NCBI RefSeq assembly: GCF_014646295.1
Contig: NZ_BMNE01000009.1
Span: forward strand, 157,870-221,869
Length of the DNA: 64,000 bases
Source of the DNA: Nocardia rhizosphaerihabitans
GTDB taxonomy: Bacteria; Actinomycetota; Actinomycetes; Mycobacteriales; Mycobacteriaceae
Reading direction: 5' to 3'
In this document: one piece after another, positions 16,338 to 26,612 of the stretch
How positions within the stretch are numbered: position 1 is the stretch's first letter
Layout of the letters: each line of letters begins with the position of its first letter
The notes under the pieces: model-generated
What the model was told of the DNA's origin: nothing
The model's database searches: none
The model's input: only the letters and a program-made list of their open reading frames with translations
Program-made: the position numbers and the translations under genes

Positions 16338-17477
16338 GTGTTCACACTCAACGACGACGAGCGCGCGATCGGTGAGACCGCGCGCCAGTTCGCCGACGAA
16401 TTCCTCGCGCCCAACGCGCTGGAATGGGATGAGCGCAAACACTTCCCGGTCGATGTGCTCCGCAAGGCTGGCCCGGTCGGCCTGGGCGGCATCTATGTGC
16501 GCGAGGACGTCGGCGGTTCGCAACTGCGCAGGCTCGACGCCGTGCGGATCTTCGAAGAGCTGGCCACCGGGTGCCCCGCGGTGGCGGCCTACATCTCGAT
16601 CCACAACATGGCGACCTGGATGATCGACGCCTACGGCACCGAGGAGCAGCGGCACCGCTGGGTGCCGGGCATGGCGTCGATGGAACTGCTCGGCAGTTAC
16701 GCCCTCACCGAGCCGGGCGTCGGGTCCGACGCGGCGGCCTTGAGCACCAAGGCCGTTCGCGACGGCGACGACTACGTCCTCACCGGCGCCAAGCAGTTCA
16801 TCTCCGGTGCGGGCGCCAACGACGTGTACGTGATGATGGTGCGCACCGGTCAGGAAGGCGCGCGCGGCATTTCGGCGCTGATCGTCCCGGCCGACACTCC
16901 CGGCCTGACCGTCGGACCGAACGAGCGCAAGATGGGCTGGAACGCGCAGCCGACGCGCCAGGTGATCCTGGAGGACGCGCGGGTGCCGGTAGCCAACCGG
17001 CTCGGCGCCGAGGGCGAGGGTTTCGCGATCGCCATGAACGGGCTCAACGGCGGCAGGCTCAATATCGCGGCCTGCTCGGTCGGCGGTGCGCAGGCGGCGC
17101 TGGACAAGACCGTGCCGTATCTGGCCGAACGGCACGCCTTCGGCAAGCCGCTGGCGCGCAACGAAGCCCTGCAGTTCGACCTGGCCGACATGCGCACCGA
17201 GCTGGAAGCGGCACGGACCCTGCTGTGGCGGGCCGCGGCCGCGCTCGACGCGGGGGCGCCGGACAAGGTCGAACTGTGCGCGATGGCCAAGCGTTTCGCC
17301 ACCGACGCAGGCTTCGAGGTCGCCAACAAGGCGCTGCAACTGCACGGCGGCTACGGCTACCTGCACGAATACGGACTGGAGAAGATCGTTCGCGACCTGC
17401 GGGTCCATCAGATCCTCGAGGGCACCAACGAAATCATGCGGGTGGTCGTCGCCCGCACGCTGACAGGAGCGGCATGA
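16338..17477 (+). CDS. Acyl-CoA dehydrogenase, probable isobutyryl-CoA dehydrogenase
   Basis: A 379-residue flavoprotein starting at GTG 16338. Landmarks are YALTEPGVGSDAAAL, LTGAKQFISGAG, KMGWNAQPTRQVILEDARVP (a segment seen in isobutyryl-CoA dehydrogenases), GGRLNIAACSVGGAQAAL, QLHGGYGYLHEYGLEKI and the catalytic Glu motif ILEGTNEIMRVVVAR. Placed between mmsA and mmsB it should oxidise isobutyryl-CoA to methacrylyl-CoA in valine degradation; the same order is found in mycobacteria (mmsA, fadE9, mmsB). Its TGA overlaps the next ATG as ATGA. Confidence 0.92.
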   Translation: MFTLNDDERAIGETARQFADEFLAPNALEWDERKHFPVDVLRKAGPVGLGGIYVREDVGGSQLRRLDAVRIFEELATGCPAVAAYISIHNMATWMIDAYGTEEQRHRWVPGMASMELLGSYALTEPGVGSDAAALSTKAVRDGDDYVLTGAKQFISGAGANDVYVMMVRTGQEGARGISALIVPADTPGLTVGPNERKMGWNAQPTRQVILEDARVPVANRLGAEGEGFAIAMNGLNGGRLNIAACSVGGAQAALDKTVPYLAERHAFGKPLARNEALQFDLADMRTELEAARTLLWRAAAALDAGAPDKVELCAMAKRFATDAGFEVANKALQLHGGYGYLHEYGLEKIVRDLRVHQILEGTNEIMRVVVARTLTGAA

Positions 17478-18544
17478 CCGACGAACCCGAAGTGCTGATC
17501 GCCGTCGAAGACGGTCTCGGCCTCATCACCCTGAACCGGCCCAAGGCCATCAACGCGCTGAATCATCCGATGGCACTGGCCATCACCGACGCGCTGCGCG
17601 CATGGGCCGACGACGCCGCGGTGCGCGCGGTCGTCGTCACCGGCGCGGGTGAGCGCGGGCTGTGCGCGGGCGGTGACATCGTCGCCATCCATGCCGACGC
17701 GAAAGGCGGTACGGCGGGCGCCGATTCGCCGACCGGGGTGTTCTGGCGCGACGAGTACATCCTCAACGCCCTCATCGGCCGCTACCCCAAGCCGTACGTG
17801 GTATTCATGGACGGCATCGTGATGGGTGGTGGTGTCGGCCTGTCCGGGCACGGCAGCCACCGCATCGTCACCGAACGCTCCCGGATCGGGATGCCCGAGG
17901 TCGGGATCGGTTTCGTGCCCGACGTCGGCGGCACCTACCTGCTCTCGCGGGCGCCGGGCGAGCTCGGCACCCACGTCGCGCTGACCACCGCGCGGATGAG
18001 CGCGGGCGATGCCATCGCGGCCGGCTTCGCCGACCACTATGTGCCGTCCGACGCGCTCCCGGCGCTGCTCGACGGGCTGCGCACCACCGACGTCGACGCG
18101 GCGATCGCGGCGGTCGCCGAGCAGGCGCCTGCCTCGGACCTGCTGGCCCAGCAGAGCTGGATCGATGCCTGCTACAGCGCCGACACCGTCGAGGAGATCG
18201 CGGCCCGCCTGCAGACCGCCGACTCGCCCGAGGCGACCAAGGCACGCGACGATCTGCTGGCCAAATCGCCTGTCGCGCTGAAGGTCACCTTGCGGTCGCT
18301 GCGGGCCGCGCGGGAGCTGCCGAGCCTCGAGGCGGTGCTGGACCAGGAGTACCGGGTCTCGATCGCCGCGCTCGGCTCGCACGATCTGGTCGAGGGGATC
18401 CGCGCCCAGGTCATCGACAAGGACCGCAATCCGCGGTGGGAGCCCGCGACCCTGGCCGAGGTCACCGACGCGCAGGTGGCGGCGTACTTCGCCGAGCTGG
18501 GCGACAAGGAACTCGGCGCGACCACACAGGAGGCACAGCGATGA
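17474..18544 (+). CDS. Enoyl-CoA hydratase/isomerase family protein, probable 3-hydroxyisobutyryl-CoA hydrolase
   Basis: A 356-residue crotonase-superfamily protein, about 100 residues longer than a simple hydratase, which is the length of 3-hydroxyisobutyryl-CoA hydrolases (HIBCH). Oxyanion-hole motifs are GLCAGGDIVAIH and MDGIVMGGGVGLSGHG; RIGMPEVGIGFVPDVGGTYLL carries the Glu and Asp expected for the hydrolase, and the C-terminal ECH_2 domain includes AKSPVALKVTLRSLR and CYSADTVEEI. Its location between isobutyryl-CoA dehydrogenase and mmsB supports release of 3-hydroxyisobutyrate. AGGAG precedes the ATG, which overlaps the upstream stop, and the stop overlaps the mmsB start. Confidence 0.9.
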   Translation: MTDEPEVLIAVEDGLGLITLNRPKAINALNHPMALAITDALRAWADDAAVRAVVVTGAGERGLCAGGDIVAIHADAKGGTAGADSPTGVFWRDEYILNALIGRYPKPYVVFMDGIVMGGGVGLSGHGSHRIVTERSRIGMPEVGIGFVPDVGGTYLLSRAPGELGTHVALTTARMSAGDAIAAGFADHYVPSDALPALLDGLRTTDVDAAIAAVAEQAPASDLLAQQSWIDACYSADTVEEIAARLQTADSPEATKARDDLLAKSPVALKVTLRSLRAARELPSLEAVLDQEYRVSIAALGSHDLVEGIRAQVIDKDRNPRWEPATLAEVTDAQVAAYFAELGDKELGATTQEAQR

Positions 18545-19437
18545 CCAAGAAGATCGGTTTCCTCGGACTCGGCCACATGGGCGCGCCCATGGCGGCGAAC
18601 CTGGTGCGGGCGGGCTATGACGTGCTCGCCTTCGACCCGGTTCCCGCCGCGCAGGAGCAGGCGCGCGCCGAGGGTGCGTCGGTGGTGGTCACCGCCGCCG
18701 AAGCCGCCGTCGACCGTGACGTCGTGATCACCATGCTGCCCAACGGCAAGCTCGTCCTCGACGTGTACGCCGAGCTCCTGCCGGCCGCGGCACCGGGCAC
18801 CCTGTTCATCGACTGTTCCACCATCGACGTCGCCGACGCGAAAGCCGCTGCCGCACAGGCGGTCGCGGCCGGTCACCGGCCGCTGGACGCCCCGGTCTCC
18901 GGTGGTGTGGCCGGTGCGACGGCGGGCACCCTCACCTTCATGGTTGGCGGCGCGGCCGCCGACTTCGCCGACGTGAGCGACGTGCTCGGGGTGATGGGTG
19001 GCAAGGTCGTGCACTGCGGTGACGCCGGTGTCGGCCAGGCCGCCAAGATCTGCAACAACATGCTGCTCGGTATCTCCATGATCGGGCTGTCCGAGGCGCT
19101 GGTGCTCGGTGAGCAGCTCGGCCTGAGCCACCAGTCGTTCTTCGACGTGGTCTCCACCGCCTCCGGCCAGAGCTGGGCGCTGACCAGTTACTGCCCGGTC
19201 CCCGGACCGGTGCCGGCGAGCCCGGCCAACAACGACTACCAGCCCGGCTTCGCCACCGCGCTGATGTCGAAGGATCTCACTCTGGCCGCGAACGCCTTGC
19301 GCGCCAACGGGATCGACGGACAGCTCGGCGCACTGGCCGCCGCCATCTACGAGCGGTTCAACCAGACCGACGCGGGACGCGACTTCTCCGCGATCATCAC
19401 CGACATCCGGGACCGCTCCGGGGAGGGATCCGAGTGA
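18541..19437 (+). CDS. mmsB: 3-hydroxyisobutyrate dehydrogenase
   Basis: Oxidises 3-hydroxyisobutyrate to methylmalonate semialdehyde, the substrate of MmsA. The 298-residue protein has the N-terminal Rossmann motif GFLGLGHMGAPMAANLVRAG, the substrate motif DAPVSGGVAGATAGTL, the catalytic Lys segment GVGQAAKICNNMLLG and the C-terminal LMSKDLTLAANALR. All four hallmarks of the beta-hydroxyacid dehydrogenase family are intact. ATG at 18541 overlaps the preceding TGA, and its own TGA overlaps the GTG of the next gene. Confidence 0.94.
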   Translation: MTKKIGFLGLGHMGAPMAANLVRAGYDVLAFDPVPAAQEQARAEGASVVVTAAEAAVDRDVVITMLPNGKLVLDVYAELLPAAAPGTLFIDCSTIDVADAKAAAAQAVAAGHRPLDAPVSGGVAGATAGTLTFMVGGAAADFADVSDVLGVMGGKVVHCGDAGVGQAAKICNNMLLGISMIGLSEALVLGEQLGLSHQSFFDVVSTASGQSWALTSYCPVPGPVPASPANNDYQPGFATALMSKDLTLAANALRANGIDGQLGALAAAIYERFNQTDAGRDFSAIITDIRDRSGEGSE

Positions 19438-20210
19438 CCGACTTCGACACGATCCTGCTCGAGCGCAAGAACCGCGTCGGCTGGATCACCCTCAACCGGC
19501 CGAAGGCCCTCAACGCGCTCAACACCCAGGTCCTCGACGACATCGTCGCCGCCCTGGACGAACTCGAGCGGGACGACGAGATCGGGGCGGTGGTGATCAC
19601 CGGCTCCGCCAAGGCCTTCGCGGCGGGCGCCGACATCAAGGAGATGCAGCCCAAGTCGTACATGGACATGTTCATGGACGACTTCTTCGCCCGCTGGGAC
19701 CGCCTGGCCCAGTTCCGCAAGCCCACCGTCGCCGCGGTCGCGGGGTACGCCCTCGGCGGCGGCTGTGAGCTCGCCATGCTGTGCGACATCCTGATCGCTG
19801 CCGACACCGCGCAATTCGGCCAGCCCGAGATCAAACTCGGCGTGATCCCCGGCATCGGTGGCTCCCAGCGGCTGACCCGCGCGGTCGGCAAGGCCAAGGC
19901 GATGGACCTGGTGCTGACCGGCCGGAACATGGGCGCCGAGGAAGCCGAACGGGCGGGTCTAGTTTCGCGCATCGTGCCCGCCGACGACCTGCTCGACACC
20001 GCCGCCGAGGTCGCCGAGACCATCGCGGCCAAGTCGCTGCCGGTCACCATGATCGCCAAGGAAGCGGTGAACCGGTCCTTCGAGACCACCCTCGCCGAGG
20101 GAATCCGCTTCGAGCGCCGCGTCTTCCACTCGCTGTTCGCGATCGAGGACCAGAAGGAAGGCATGAACGCCTTCGTCGACAAGCGGCCCGCGCACTTCAC
20201 CCATCGCTGA
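19434..20210 (+). CDS. Enoyl-CoA hydratase (crotonase)
   Basis: A 258-residue crotonase with NRPKALNALN, AFAAGADIKEM, the oxyanion glycines in GYALGGGCELAMLCDI and the two catalytic Glu positions in FGQPEIKLGVIPGIGGSQRL. It hydrates short-chain 2-enoyl-CoA, fitting both methacrylyl-CoA in valine degradation and crotonyl-CoA in beta-oxidation. GTG start at 19434 within the mmsB stop (GTGA). Confidence 0.93.
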   Translation: MTDFDTILLERKNRVGWITLNRPKALNALNTQVLDDIVAALDELERDDEIGAVVITGSAKAFAAGADIKEMQPKSYMDMFMDDFFARWDRLAQFRKPTVAAVAGYALGGGCELAMLCDILIAADTAQFGQPEIKLGVIPGIGGSQRLTRAVGKAKAMDLVLTGRNMGAEEAERAGLVSRIVPADDLLDTAAEVAETIAAKSLPVTMIAKEAVNRSFETTLAEGIRFERRVFHSLFAIEDQKEGMNAFVDKRPAHFTHR

Positions 20211-20239
20211 CCTGTCACACGACACAGTTTCGAGGAACC

Positions 20240-21451
<1,212 letters not shown>

Positions 21452-21453
21452 CC

Positions 21454-23619
21454 ATGACCGACACCATGATTGCCTGGGAGCTCGGCGCCGACCGGGTACT
21501 CGTGCTCACCATCGACGACCCGAACCAGTCGACGAACACCATGACCGAGGCGTTCGCCCGCGACCTCACCGCCGCCGTCGACCGGCTCGAGGCCGAGAAG
21601 GACACCTACGACGGTGTCATCCTCACCTCGGGCAAGGACACGTTCTTCGCCGGTGGTGACCTGAACCTGCTGATGAACGCGACCCCGGAGACCGCGCCGC
21701 AGATCGCCCTCGGTCTCGACACCTACAAGGCCGCGTTCCGCCGCATCGAGCAGCTGGGCAAGCCGGTGGTCGCCGCGATCAACGGCACCGCGCTCGGCGG
21801 CGGCTTCGAGGTCGCCCTCGCCACCCATCACCGAATCGCGCTCGACGCCAAGGGCAGCCTGCTCGGCCTGCCGGAGGTCACCTTCGGCCTGCTGCCCGGC
21901 GCGGGCGGCGTCACCCGGACCGTGCGACTGCTCGGCATCACCAACGCGGTGCTCAATGTCGTCGGCCAGGGCCAGCGGATGAAGCCTGCCAAGGCGCTGC
22001 AGGTCGGGATCATCCACGAGGTCGCCGCCACCCGCGAGGAGATGTTCGACAAAGCCCGCGCCTGGATCGCGGCCAACCCCGAGGCCGCGCAGCCGTGGGA
22101 TGTGAAGGGGTACAAGATCCCCGGCGGTACACCGTCGAGCCCCGCGCTGGCCGCGAACCTGCCCGCGTTCCCCGCGAACGTGCGCAAGCAGCTCAAGGGC
22201 GCGCCGATGCCGGCGCCGGTCGCGGTGCTGGCCACGGCGGTCGAGGGCGCGCAGGTCGATATCGACACCGCGTTCGCGATCGAGACCCGCTACTGCACCA
22301 ACCTGATCTGCGGTCAGGTCTCGACCAACATGATCAAGTCCCTGTTTTTCGATCTGGGGACGATCAACAAGGGCGGCAGCCGCCCCGAAGGCTTCCCCGT
22401 GCGCACGCCGGAGAAGGTCCTCGTGCTCGGCGCGGGCATGATGGGCGCGGGCATCGCCTATGTGCAGGCCCGCGCCGGCATGCAGGTCGTGCTCAAGGAC
22501 GTCACGATCGAGGCGGCCGAGCGCGGTAAGGACTACTCGCGCAAGCTGCTCGACAAGGCGCTGCGCAAGGGCGCGATCACCCAGGACAAGTACGACGAGA
22601 TCCTCGGGCGCATCCATCCGACCGCCGACCCGGCCGATGCCGCGGGCTGCGACTTCGTCGTCGAGGCCGTGTTCGAGGATCCGGGTCTGAAGAAGAAGGT
22701 GTTCGGCGAGATCGAACACCTGGTGAACCCGGATGCCCTGCTCGGGTCCAACACCTCCACGCTGCCGATCACCGATCTCGCCGATGGTGTGCAGCGGCAG
22801 CAGGATTTCATCGGTCTGCACTTCTTCTCCCCGGTGGACAAGATGCCGCTGGTGGAGATCGTCGTCGGTGAGCAGACCAGCGATGAGGCGATCGCGCGCG
22901 CCGTCGACTACACCCTGGCCATCAAGAAGACCCCGATCGTCGTGAACGACAGCCGCGGGTTCTTCACCAGCCGGGTCATCGGCCAGTTCATGGACGAGGC
23001 CATCGCGCTGGTCGCCGAGGGCGTGCACCCCGCCTCGGTCGAACAGGCCGCCACCCAGGCCGGGTACCCGGTCGGTGCGCTGGCACTGACCGACGAGATC
23101 AACATGAAGCTGTCGCAGAAGATCCGGCGCAGTCTGCGCGAGAACCTGCTCGCCGAGGGCAAGCGCTGGGTCGACTCGAAGGCGTACCCGCTCGTCGACG
23201 CCATGGTCGACGACTTCGACCGCCCCGGCCGGCTCGAGGGCCGCGGCTTCTATGAGTACGACGCCGACGGCAAGAAGCTGGGCCTGTGGCCCGGCCTGGT
23301 GGAGAAGTACACCCGCGAGGATCACGGCATCCCGTTCATCGACATGCAGGAACGGATGCTGTTCGCTGAGTCTCTCGACACCGTGCGGTGTTTCGACGAA
23401 GGTGTGCTGCGCACCGTGCCGGACGCGAATATCGGCTCGATTTTCGGGATCGGTTTCCCGGCGTGGACCGGTGGCGTGATCCAGTACATCAACCAGTACG
23501 CGGGTGGCCTGGCCGGCTTCGTCGCGCGGGCCGACGAGTTGCGGGCTGCTTACGGTGACCGGTTCGAGGTCCCGGAGTCGTTGCGGGCCAAGGCCGCCGC
23601 CGGGGAAACACTGGGCTGA
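21454..23619 (+). CDS. fadB: Fatty oxidation complex alpha subunit: enoyl-CoA hydratase/3-hydroxyacyl-CoA dehydrogenase
   Basis: A 721-residue two-activity enzyme. Residues 1-300 are a crotonase domain (FFAGGDLNLLMN, INGTALGGGFEVALATHH, GLPEVTFGLLPGAGGVTRT). From about 325 a Rossmann domain begins (VLVLGAGMMGAGIAYVQARAG), followed by SNTSTLPITDLADG, the catalytic His in GLHFFSPVDKMPLVEIV and VVNDSRGFFTSRV. Two C-terminal helical domains follow, including GVHPASVEQAATQAGYPVG. Length and order match the family. ATG at 21454 lies 3 bases past the thiolase stop. Together with FadA it completes beta-oxidation. Confidence 0.95.
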   Translation: MTDTMIAWELGADRVLVLTIDDPNQSTNTMTEAFARDLTAAVDRLEAEKDTYDGVILTSGKDTFFAGGDLNLLMNATPETAPQIALGLDTYKAAFRRIEQLGKPVVAAINGTALGGGFEVALATHHRIALDAKGSLLGLPEVTFGLLPGAGGVTRTVRLLGITNAVLNVVGQGQRMKPAKALQVGIIHEVAATREEMFDKARAWIAANPEAAQPWDVKGYKIPGGTPSSPALAANLPAFPANVRKQLKGAPMPAPVAVLATAVEGAQVDIDTAFAIETRYCTNLICGQVSTNMIKSLFFDLGTINKGGSRPEGFPVRTPEKVLVLGAGMMGAGIAYVQARAGMQVVLKDVTIEAAERGKDYSRKLLDKALRKGAITQDKYDEILGRIHPTADPADAAGCDFVVEAVFEDPGLKKKVFGEIEHLVNPDALLGSNTSTLPITDLADGVQRQQDFIGLHFFSPVDKMPLVEIVVGEQTSDEAIARAVDYTLAIKKTPIVVNDSRGFFTSRVIGQFMDEAIALVAEGVHPASVEQAATQAGYPVGALALTDEINMKLSQKIRRSLRENLLAEGKRWVDSKAYPLVDAMVDDFDRPGRLEGRGFYEYDADGKKLGLWPGLVEKYTREDHGIPFIDMQERMLFAESLDTVRCFDEGVLRTVPDANIGSIFGIGFPAWTGGVIQYINQYAGGLAGFVARADELRAAYGDRFEVPESLRAKAAAGETLG

Positions 23620-23624
23620 GTGTC

Positions 23625-24293
23625 ATGACGACGAACACGACTCCCCGGCGCCCGGTACTGCCGGGCGCCGGGGCGGGGATCATCTCCGCGCGCGGCGTGC
23701 GTGGCGACGGCAGGCGGGCGCACCGCAGGCACGCCGTCGTCGTCGCCGCGCGAGACGTGTTCGTCGCAGGCGGCTATCACGGCGCGCGGATGGAGGAGAT
23801 CAGCGCCCGCGCCGGGATCAGCAAACCGGTGCTGTACGACCACTTCGCGAACAAGCTGGACCTGTATCTCGCTGTGCTGCAACAGTATCTGGACCGGATG
23901 GTCGGCGGCGTCCGCGCCGCTGTCGCCGCCGACACCGACCCGCGGTCCCAGGTGCGCGGCGCGGTATCGGTGTATTTCGACTTCGTCGACGAGGATCCAG
24001 GCGGTCACGTGCTGGTCTTCGAATCGCCGGTCCCCAGCGAACCGAGTATCGAATGGCGGGTGCGCAGCGCCATGCGCGCCTGCGCCGATCTCGTTGCCGC
24101 CGAACTCCGCGCGGTGGGTGTCGCCGCCGCGCCCGCCGACATGTACGCCTGGAGCCTGGTGGGCACCAGCCACCTGGCCGCCCGCCACTGGCTCGACGCC
24201 GGACGGCCGATTGCCAAGCAGGATGCCGTCGAGGTCATCGCCGCACTGTGCTGGAACGGGCTGTCCGGCTGCGCGCGCAGGTCCGACCACTGA
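23625..24293 (+). CDS. TetR family transcriptional regulator
   Basis: A 222-residue repressor. The helix-turn-helix at about residues 33-80 reads AARDVFVAGGYHGARMEEIS then ARAGISKPVLYDHFANKLDLY. The C-terminal ligand domain contains PGGHVLVFESPVPSEPSIEWR, similar to actinobacterial TetR regulators that sense acyl-CoA or lipid ligands. It closes the mmsA-fadB operon 5 bases after the fadB stop, which makes it the best candidate to bind the paired TTGGCA-N3-TGTCAA sites at 14693-14737. A basic 20-residue N-terminal arm precedes the helix-turn-helix. Confidence 0.9.
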   Translation: MTTNTTPRRPVLPGAGAGIISARGVRGDGRRAHRRHAVVVAARDVFVAGGYHGARMEEISARAGISKPVLYDHFANKLDLYLAVLQQYLDRMVGGVRAAVAADTDPRSQVRGAVSVYFDFVDEDPGGHVLVFESPVPSEPSIEWRVRSAMRACADLVAAELRAVGVAAAPADMYAWSLVGTSHLAARHWLDAGRPIAKQDAVEVIAALCWNGLSGCARRSDH

Positions 24294-24331
24294 AACACCC
24301 AGTCGCCACGACAGAACGGACGAACACGCCC

Positions 24332-24826
24332 ATGCCGACCTACGCCCTGCACGAATCCGACGACCGCTTCCTCGCCACCGCCCCGAACCGCTATGTCCAT
24401 GTCGTCGAGATCGCCGCGCCGCCGAGCGCGGTGTGGGCCGCGCTGACCGCCGACGACGCCTTGGTCTCCTGGTCGTCGGCTGTCACCGGCATGCGCTGGA
24501 CCTCGCCGCCCCCGTTCGGCGTCGGTGCCACGCGAGTCGTCACCCTGGCCGGTGTCGCCGGACTGACCGAACGCTTCTACCGCTGGGACGACGAACGCCG
24601 GATGACCTTCACCGTCGATTCCGCCACCATCCCCGGATTGCGTCGTTTCGCCGAGGACATCCAGCTCACGCCCTCCACTACGGGCACGCGGCTGACCTGG
24701 ACGTTCGCCGTCGAAGGCGGACCGGCGCTGCGGCCGCTGCTGCGCCTGGCCGGTCCGGTGACCAACCGGCTCACCGCCTCCATCGCCCGCGGCATCGTGG
24801 GATCGGTCGACGCTCCGGTGCGGTAA
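24332..24826 (+). CDS. SRPBCC (START/polyketide cyclase-like) family protein
   Basis: A 164-residue small hydrophobic-pocket protein. It begins with RYVHVVEIAAPPSAVWAALT, the typical first strand and helix of SRPBCC proteins, and continues with TRVVTLAGVAGLTERFYRWDDE and GTRLTWTFAVEG. The last helix (LLRLAGPVTNRLTASIARGI) closes the pocket. It probably binds a lipid or hydrophobic metabolite. It lies 38 bases downstream of the TetR gene in the same direction. The exact role is unknown. Confidence 0.8.
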   Translation: MPTYALHESDDRFLATAPNRYVHVVEIAAPPSAVWAALTADDALVSWSSAVTGMRWTSPPPFGVGATRVVTLAGVAGLTERFYRWDDERRMTFTVDSATIPGLRRFAEDIQLTPSTTGTRLTWTFAVEGGPALRPLLRLAGPVTNRLTASIARGIVGSVDAPVR

Positions 24827-24938
24827 TCAGGACGGTTCGCTGTGCCTTTCTGCTCGAGGTGAATCCAAAGCTGGTCGCGGTGCGGCCGGGCTGGTTTCGT
24901 TTGTCCTGATAGTCCAGGTTCGAGCGAAAGGCCTCCGT

Positions 24939-25874
24939 ATGTCCATCGATGACGCAGCCGTTCCGGGCAGCGCGGTGCGGGTGGTCAAGCTCGGTGCCCA
25001 CATCGGCGCGCGGATCGACGGTGTGCGGCTCGGCGGCGACCTGGACGCCCGGTCCGTCGCCACGATCCGGGCCGCGCTCGCCGAGCACAAAGTGATCTTC
25101 TTCCGCGACCAGCACCACCTCACCGAGGACGGGCAATATGAGTTCGCGCAGCTGCTCGGTGACCCCACCACCCCGCATCCGACCGTCACCTCGGCCGGCG
25201 CGAAGAGCCTGGCCATCGACTCCCACCAGACCCGCTCGAACGTCTGGCACACCGATGTCACCTTCGTCGACCGCGTCCCGAAGGCCTCGATCCTGCGTGC
25301 GGTCGCGCTGCCCAGCTACGGCGGATCGACCACCTGGGCTTCGACCGTCGCCGCGTACAACGCGCTGCCCGAACCACTTCGGCGGCTGGCCGAGAGCCTG
25401 CGCGCGCGACACACGAACCGCTACGACTACGCCGCCGACATCGAGGACAGCCCGGACGACATCGACCGGGCCTACCGCAGCGAGTTCGAGTCCACCTACT
25501 TCGAAACCGAGCACCCGGTGGTGGAAGTGCACCCCGAGACCGGTGAACGTGCCCTGCTGCTCGGCTGCTTCGTCAAGGAGATCGTCGGCCTGTCGAGCAC
25601 CGAGTCGCGGACGTTGTTCCGGCTGTTCCAGGATCGGGTGACCCGCCTGGAACACACCACGCGCTGGGACTGGTCACTGGGCGATGTCGCCATCTGGGAC
25701 AACAGGGCCACCCAGCACTACGCGGTCGACGACTACGACGGCAGCGAGCATCGCAGGCTCACCCGCATCACGCTGGCCGGGCAGGTCCCGGTCGGGGTCG
25801 ACGGCAGGTCGAGCACGGTCATCGCGGGCGACGCCGAGCCCTACGCGGCCGTCCCGTTGCGCCGGGCGGCATAG
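24939..25874 (+). CDS. TauD/TfdA family Fe(II)/2-oxoglutarate dioxygenase
   Basis: A 311-residue non-heme iron dioxygenase. The iron ligands are visible as HTD in RSNVWHTDVTFV and the distal His in IWDNRATQHYAVDDY. The 2-oxoglutarate-binding Arg follows in EHRRLTRITLAG. The N-terminal GARIDGVRLGGDL and HKVIFFRDQHHLT are typical. Relatives act on taurine, alkyl sulfates or other small acids. Location immediately upstream of an OpuC-type importer suggests oxidation of the imported compound or a linked compatible solute (inference). Confidence 0.88.
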   Translation: MSIDDAAVPGSAVRVVKLGAHIGARIDGVRLGGDLDARSVATIRAALAEHKVIFFRDQHHLTEDGQYEFAQLLGDPTTPHPTVTSAGAKSLAIDSHQTRSNVWHTDVTFVDRVPKASILRAVALPSYGGSTTWASTVAAYNALPEPLRRLAESLRARHTNRYDYAADIEDSPDDIDRAYRSEFESTYFETEHPVVEVHPETGERALLLGCFVKEIVGLSSTESRTLFRLFQDRVTRLEHTTRWDWSLGDVAIWDNRATQHYAVDDYDGSEHRRLTRITLAGQVPVGVDGRSSTVIAGDAEPYAAVPLRRAA

Positions 25875-25967
25875 CGGACGTCCGCTCGCGCATCCCCGGA
25901 CGAGCACGCCGTATCGATTACCCTTCGACGGCGCATACCACTGGCCCAGCCTGACGATGGGAATGCC

Positions 25968-26612
25968 GTGAACTTGTGGAGCTATATCCAGGGGCGGGGA
26001 GAGGTGCTGGCGTTCCTCACCTATCAGCATGCGTCGCTGGCCTTTCAGACGGTGCTGGTCGGCACGGTCGTCGCCATTCTCACCGCGGTGGCGGTGTACC
26101 GGCTGCCGCTGGCGTCCGCACTCACGCTGACCTCGAGCCGGGTCGCGCTGACGATTCCCTCGCTGGCACTGCTGGCGCTGCTGCTCGTCCCGTTCGGGCT
26201 CGGTGTCGTCCCGTCGTTCATCATGCTGGCGTTCTTCGCGGCGCTGCCGGTGATCGGCAACGCCATCGTCGGACTGCGATCGGTGCCCGCGTCGGTCGTG
26301 GAATCGGCGCGCGGGATCGGGTTGTCGCGGTGGCGCATCCTGCTGACGGTCGAATTGCCGATCGCCTGGCCGGTGATCCTCACCGGGATCAGGGTGTCGA
26401 CCCAGATGATCGTCGGTGTCGCGGCGATCGTCGCCTATGTTCTCGGGCCCGGTCTCGGCTCGCTGATCTTCAACGGTCTGTCCCGGCTCGGCGGTGCCAA
26501 TTCCCTCGAAATGGCGCTCACCGGAACCATTCTCATCGTCGCCGTCGCGTTGGTGTTCGACGCGCTTCTCGTCCTGCTCGGACACCTCACGATCGCCAAG
26601 GGACTCGCATGA
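25968..26612 (+). CDS. ABC transporter permease, OpuCB/ProW type
   Basis: A 214-residue inner-membrane permease with five or six hydrophobic segments (FQTVLVGTVVAILTAVAVY, IPSLALLALLLVPFGLGVV, IVGVAAIVAYVLGPGLGSLI, ALTGTILIVAVALVFDALLV). The EAA loop that docks the ATPase is VPASVVESARGIGLSRWRIL. Such permeases import glycine betaine, choline, proline or similar osmolytes. The GTG at 25968 is preceded by GGGAA. Its stop overlaps the ATP-binding gene start. Confidence 0.9.
   Translation: MNLWSYIQGRGEVLAFLTYQHASLAFQTVLVGTVVAILTAVAVYRLPLASALTLTSSRVALTIPSLALLALLLVPFGLGVVPSFIMLAFFAALPVIGNAIVGLRSVPASVVESARGIGLSRWRILLTVELPIAWPVILTGIRVSTQMIVGVAAIVAYVLGPGLGSLIFNGLSRLGGANSLEMALTGTILIVAVALVFDALLVLLGHLTIAKGLA

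Noticed and set aside
14754..17408. Very long minus-strand open frame opposite mmsA and the isobutyryl-CoA dehydrogenase gene
   Set aside because: It is a GC-bias shadow of two well-identified plus-strand genes; its product resembles nothing and crosses the promoter region.
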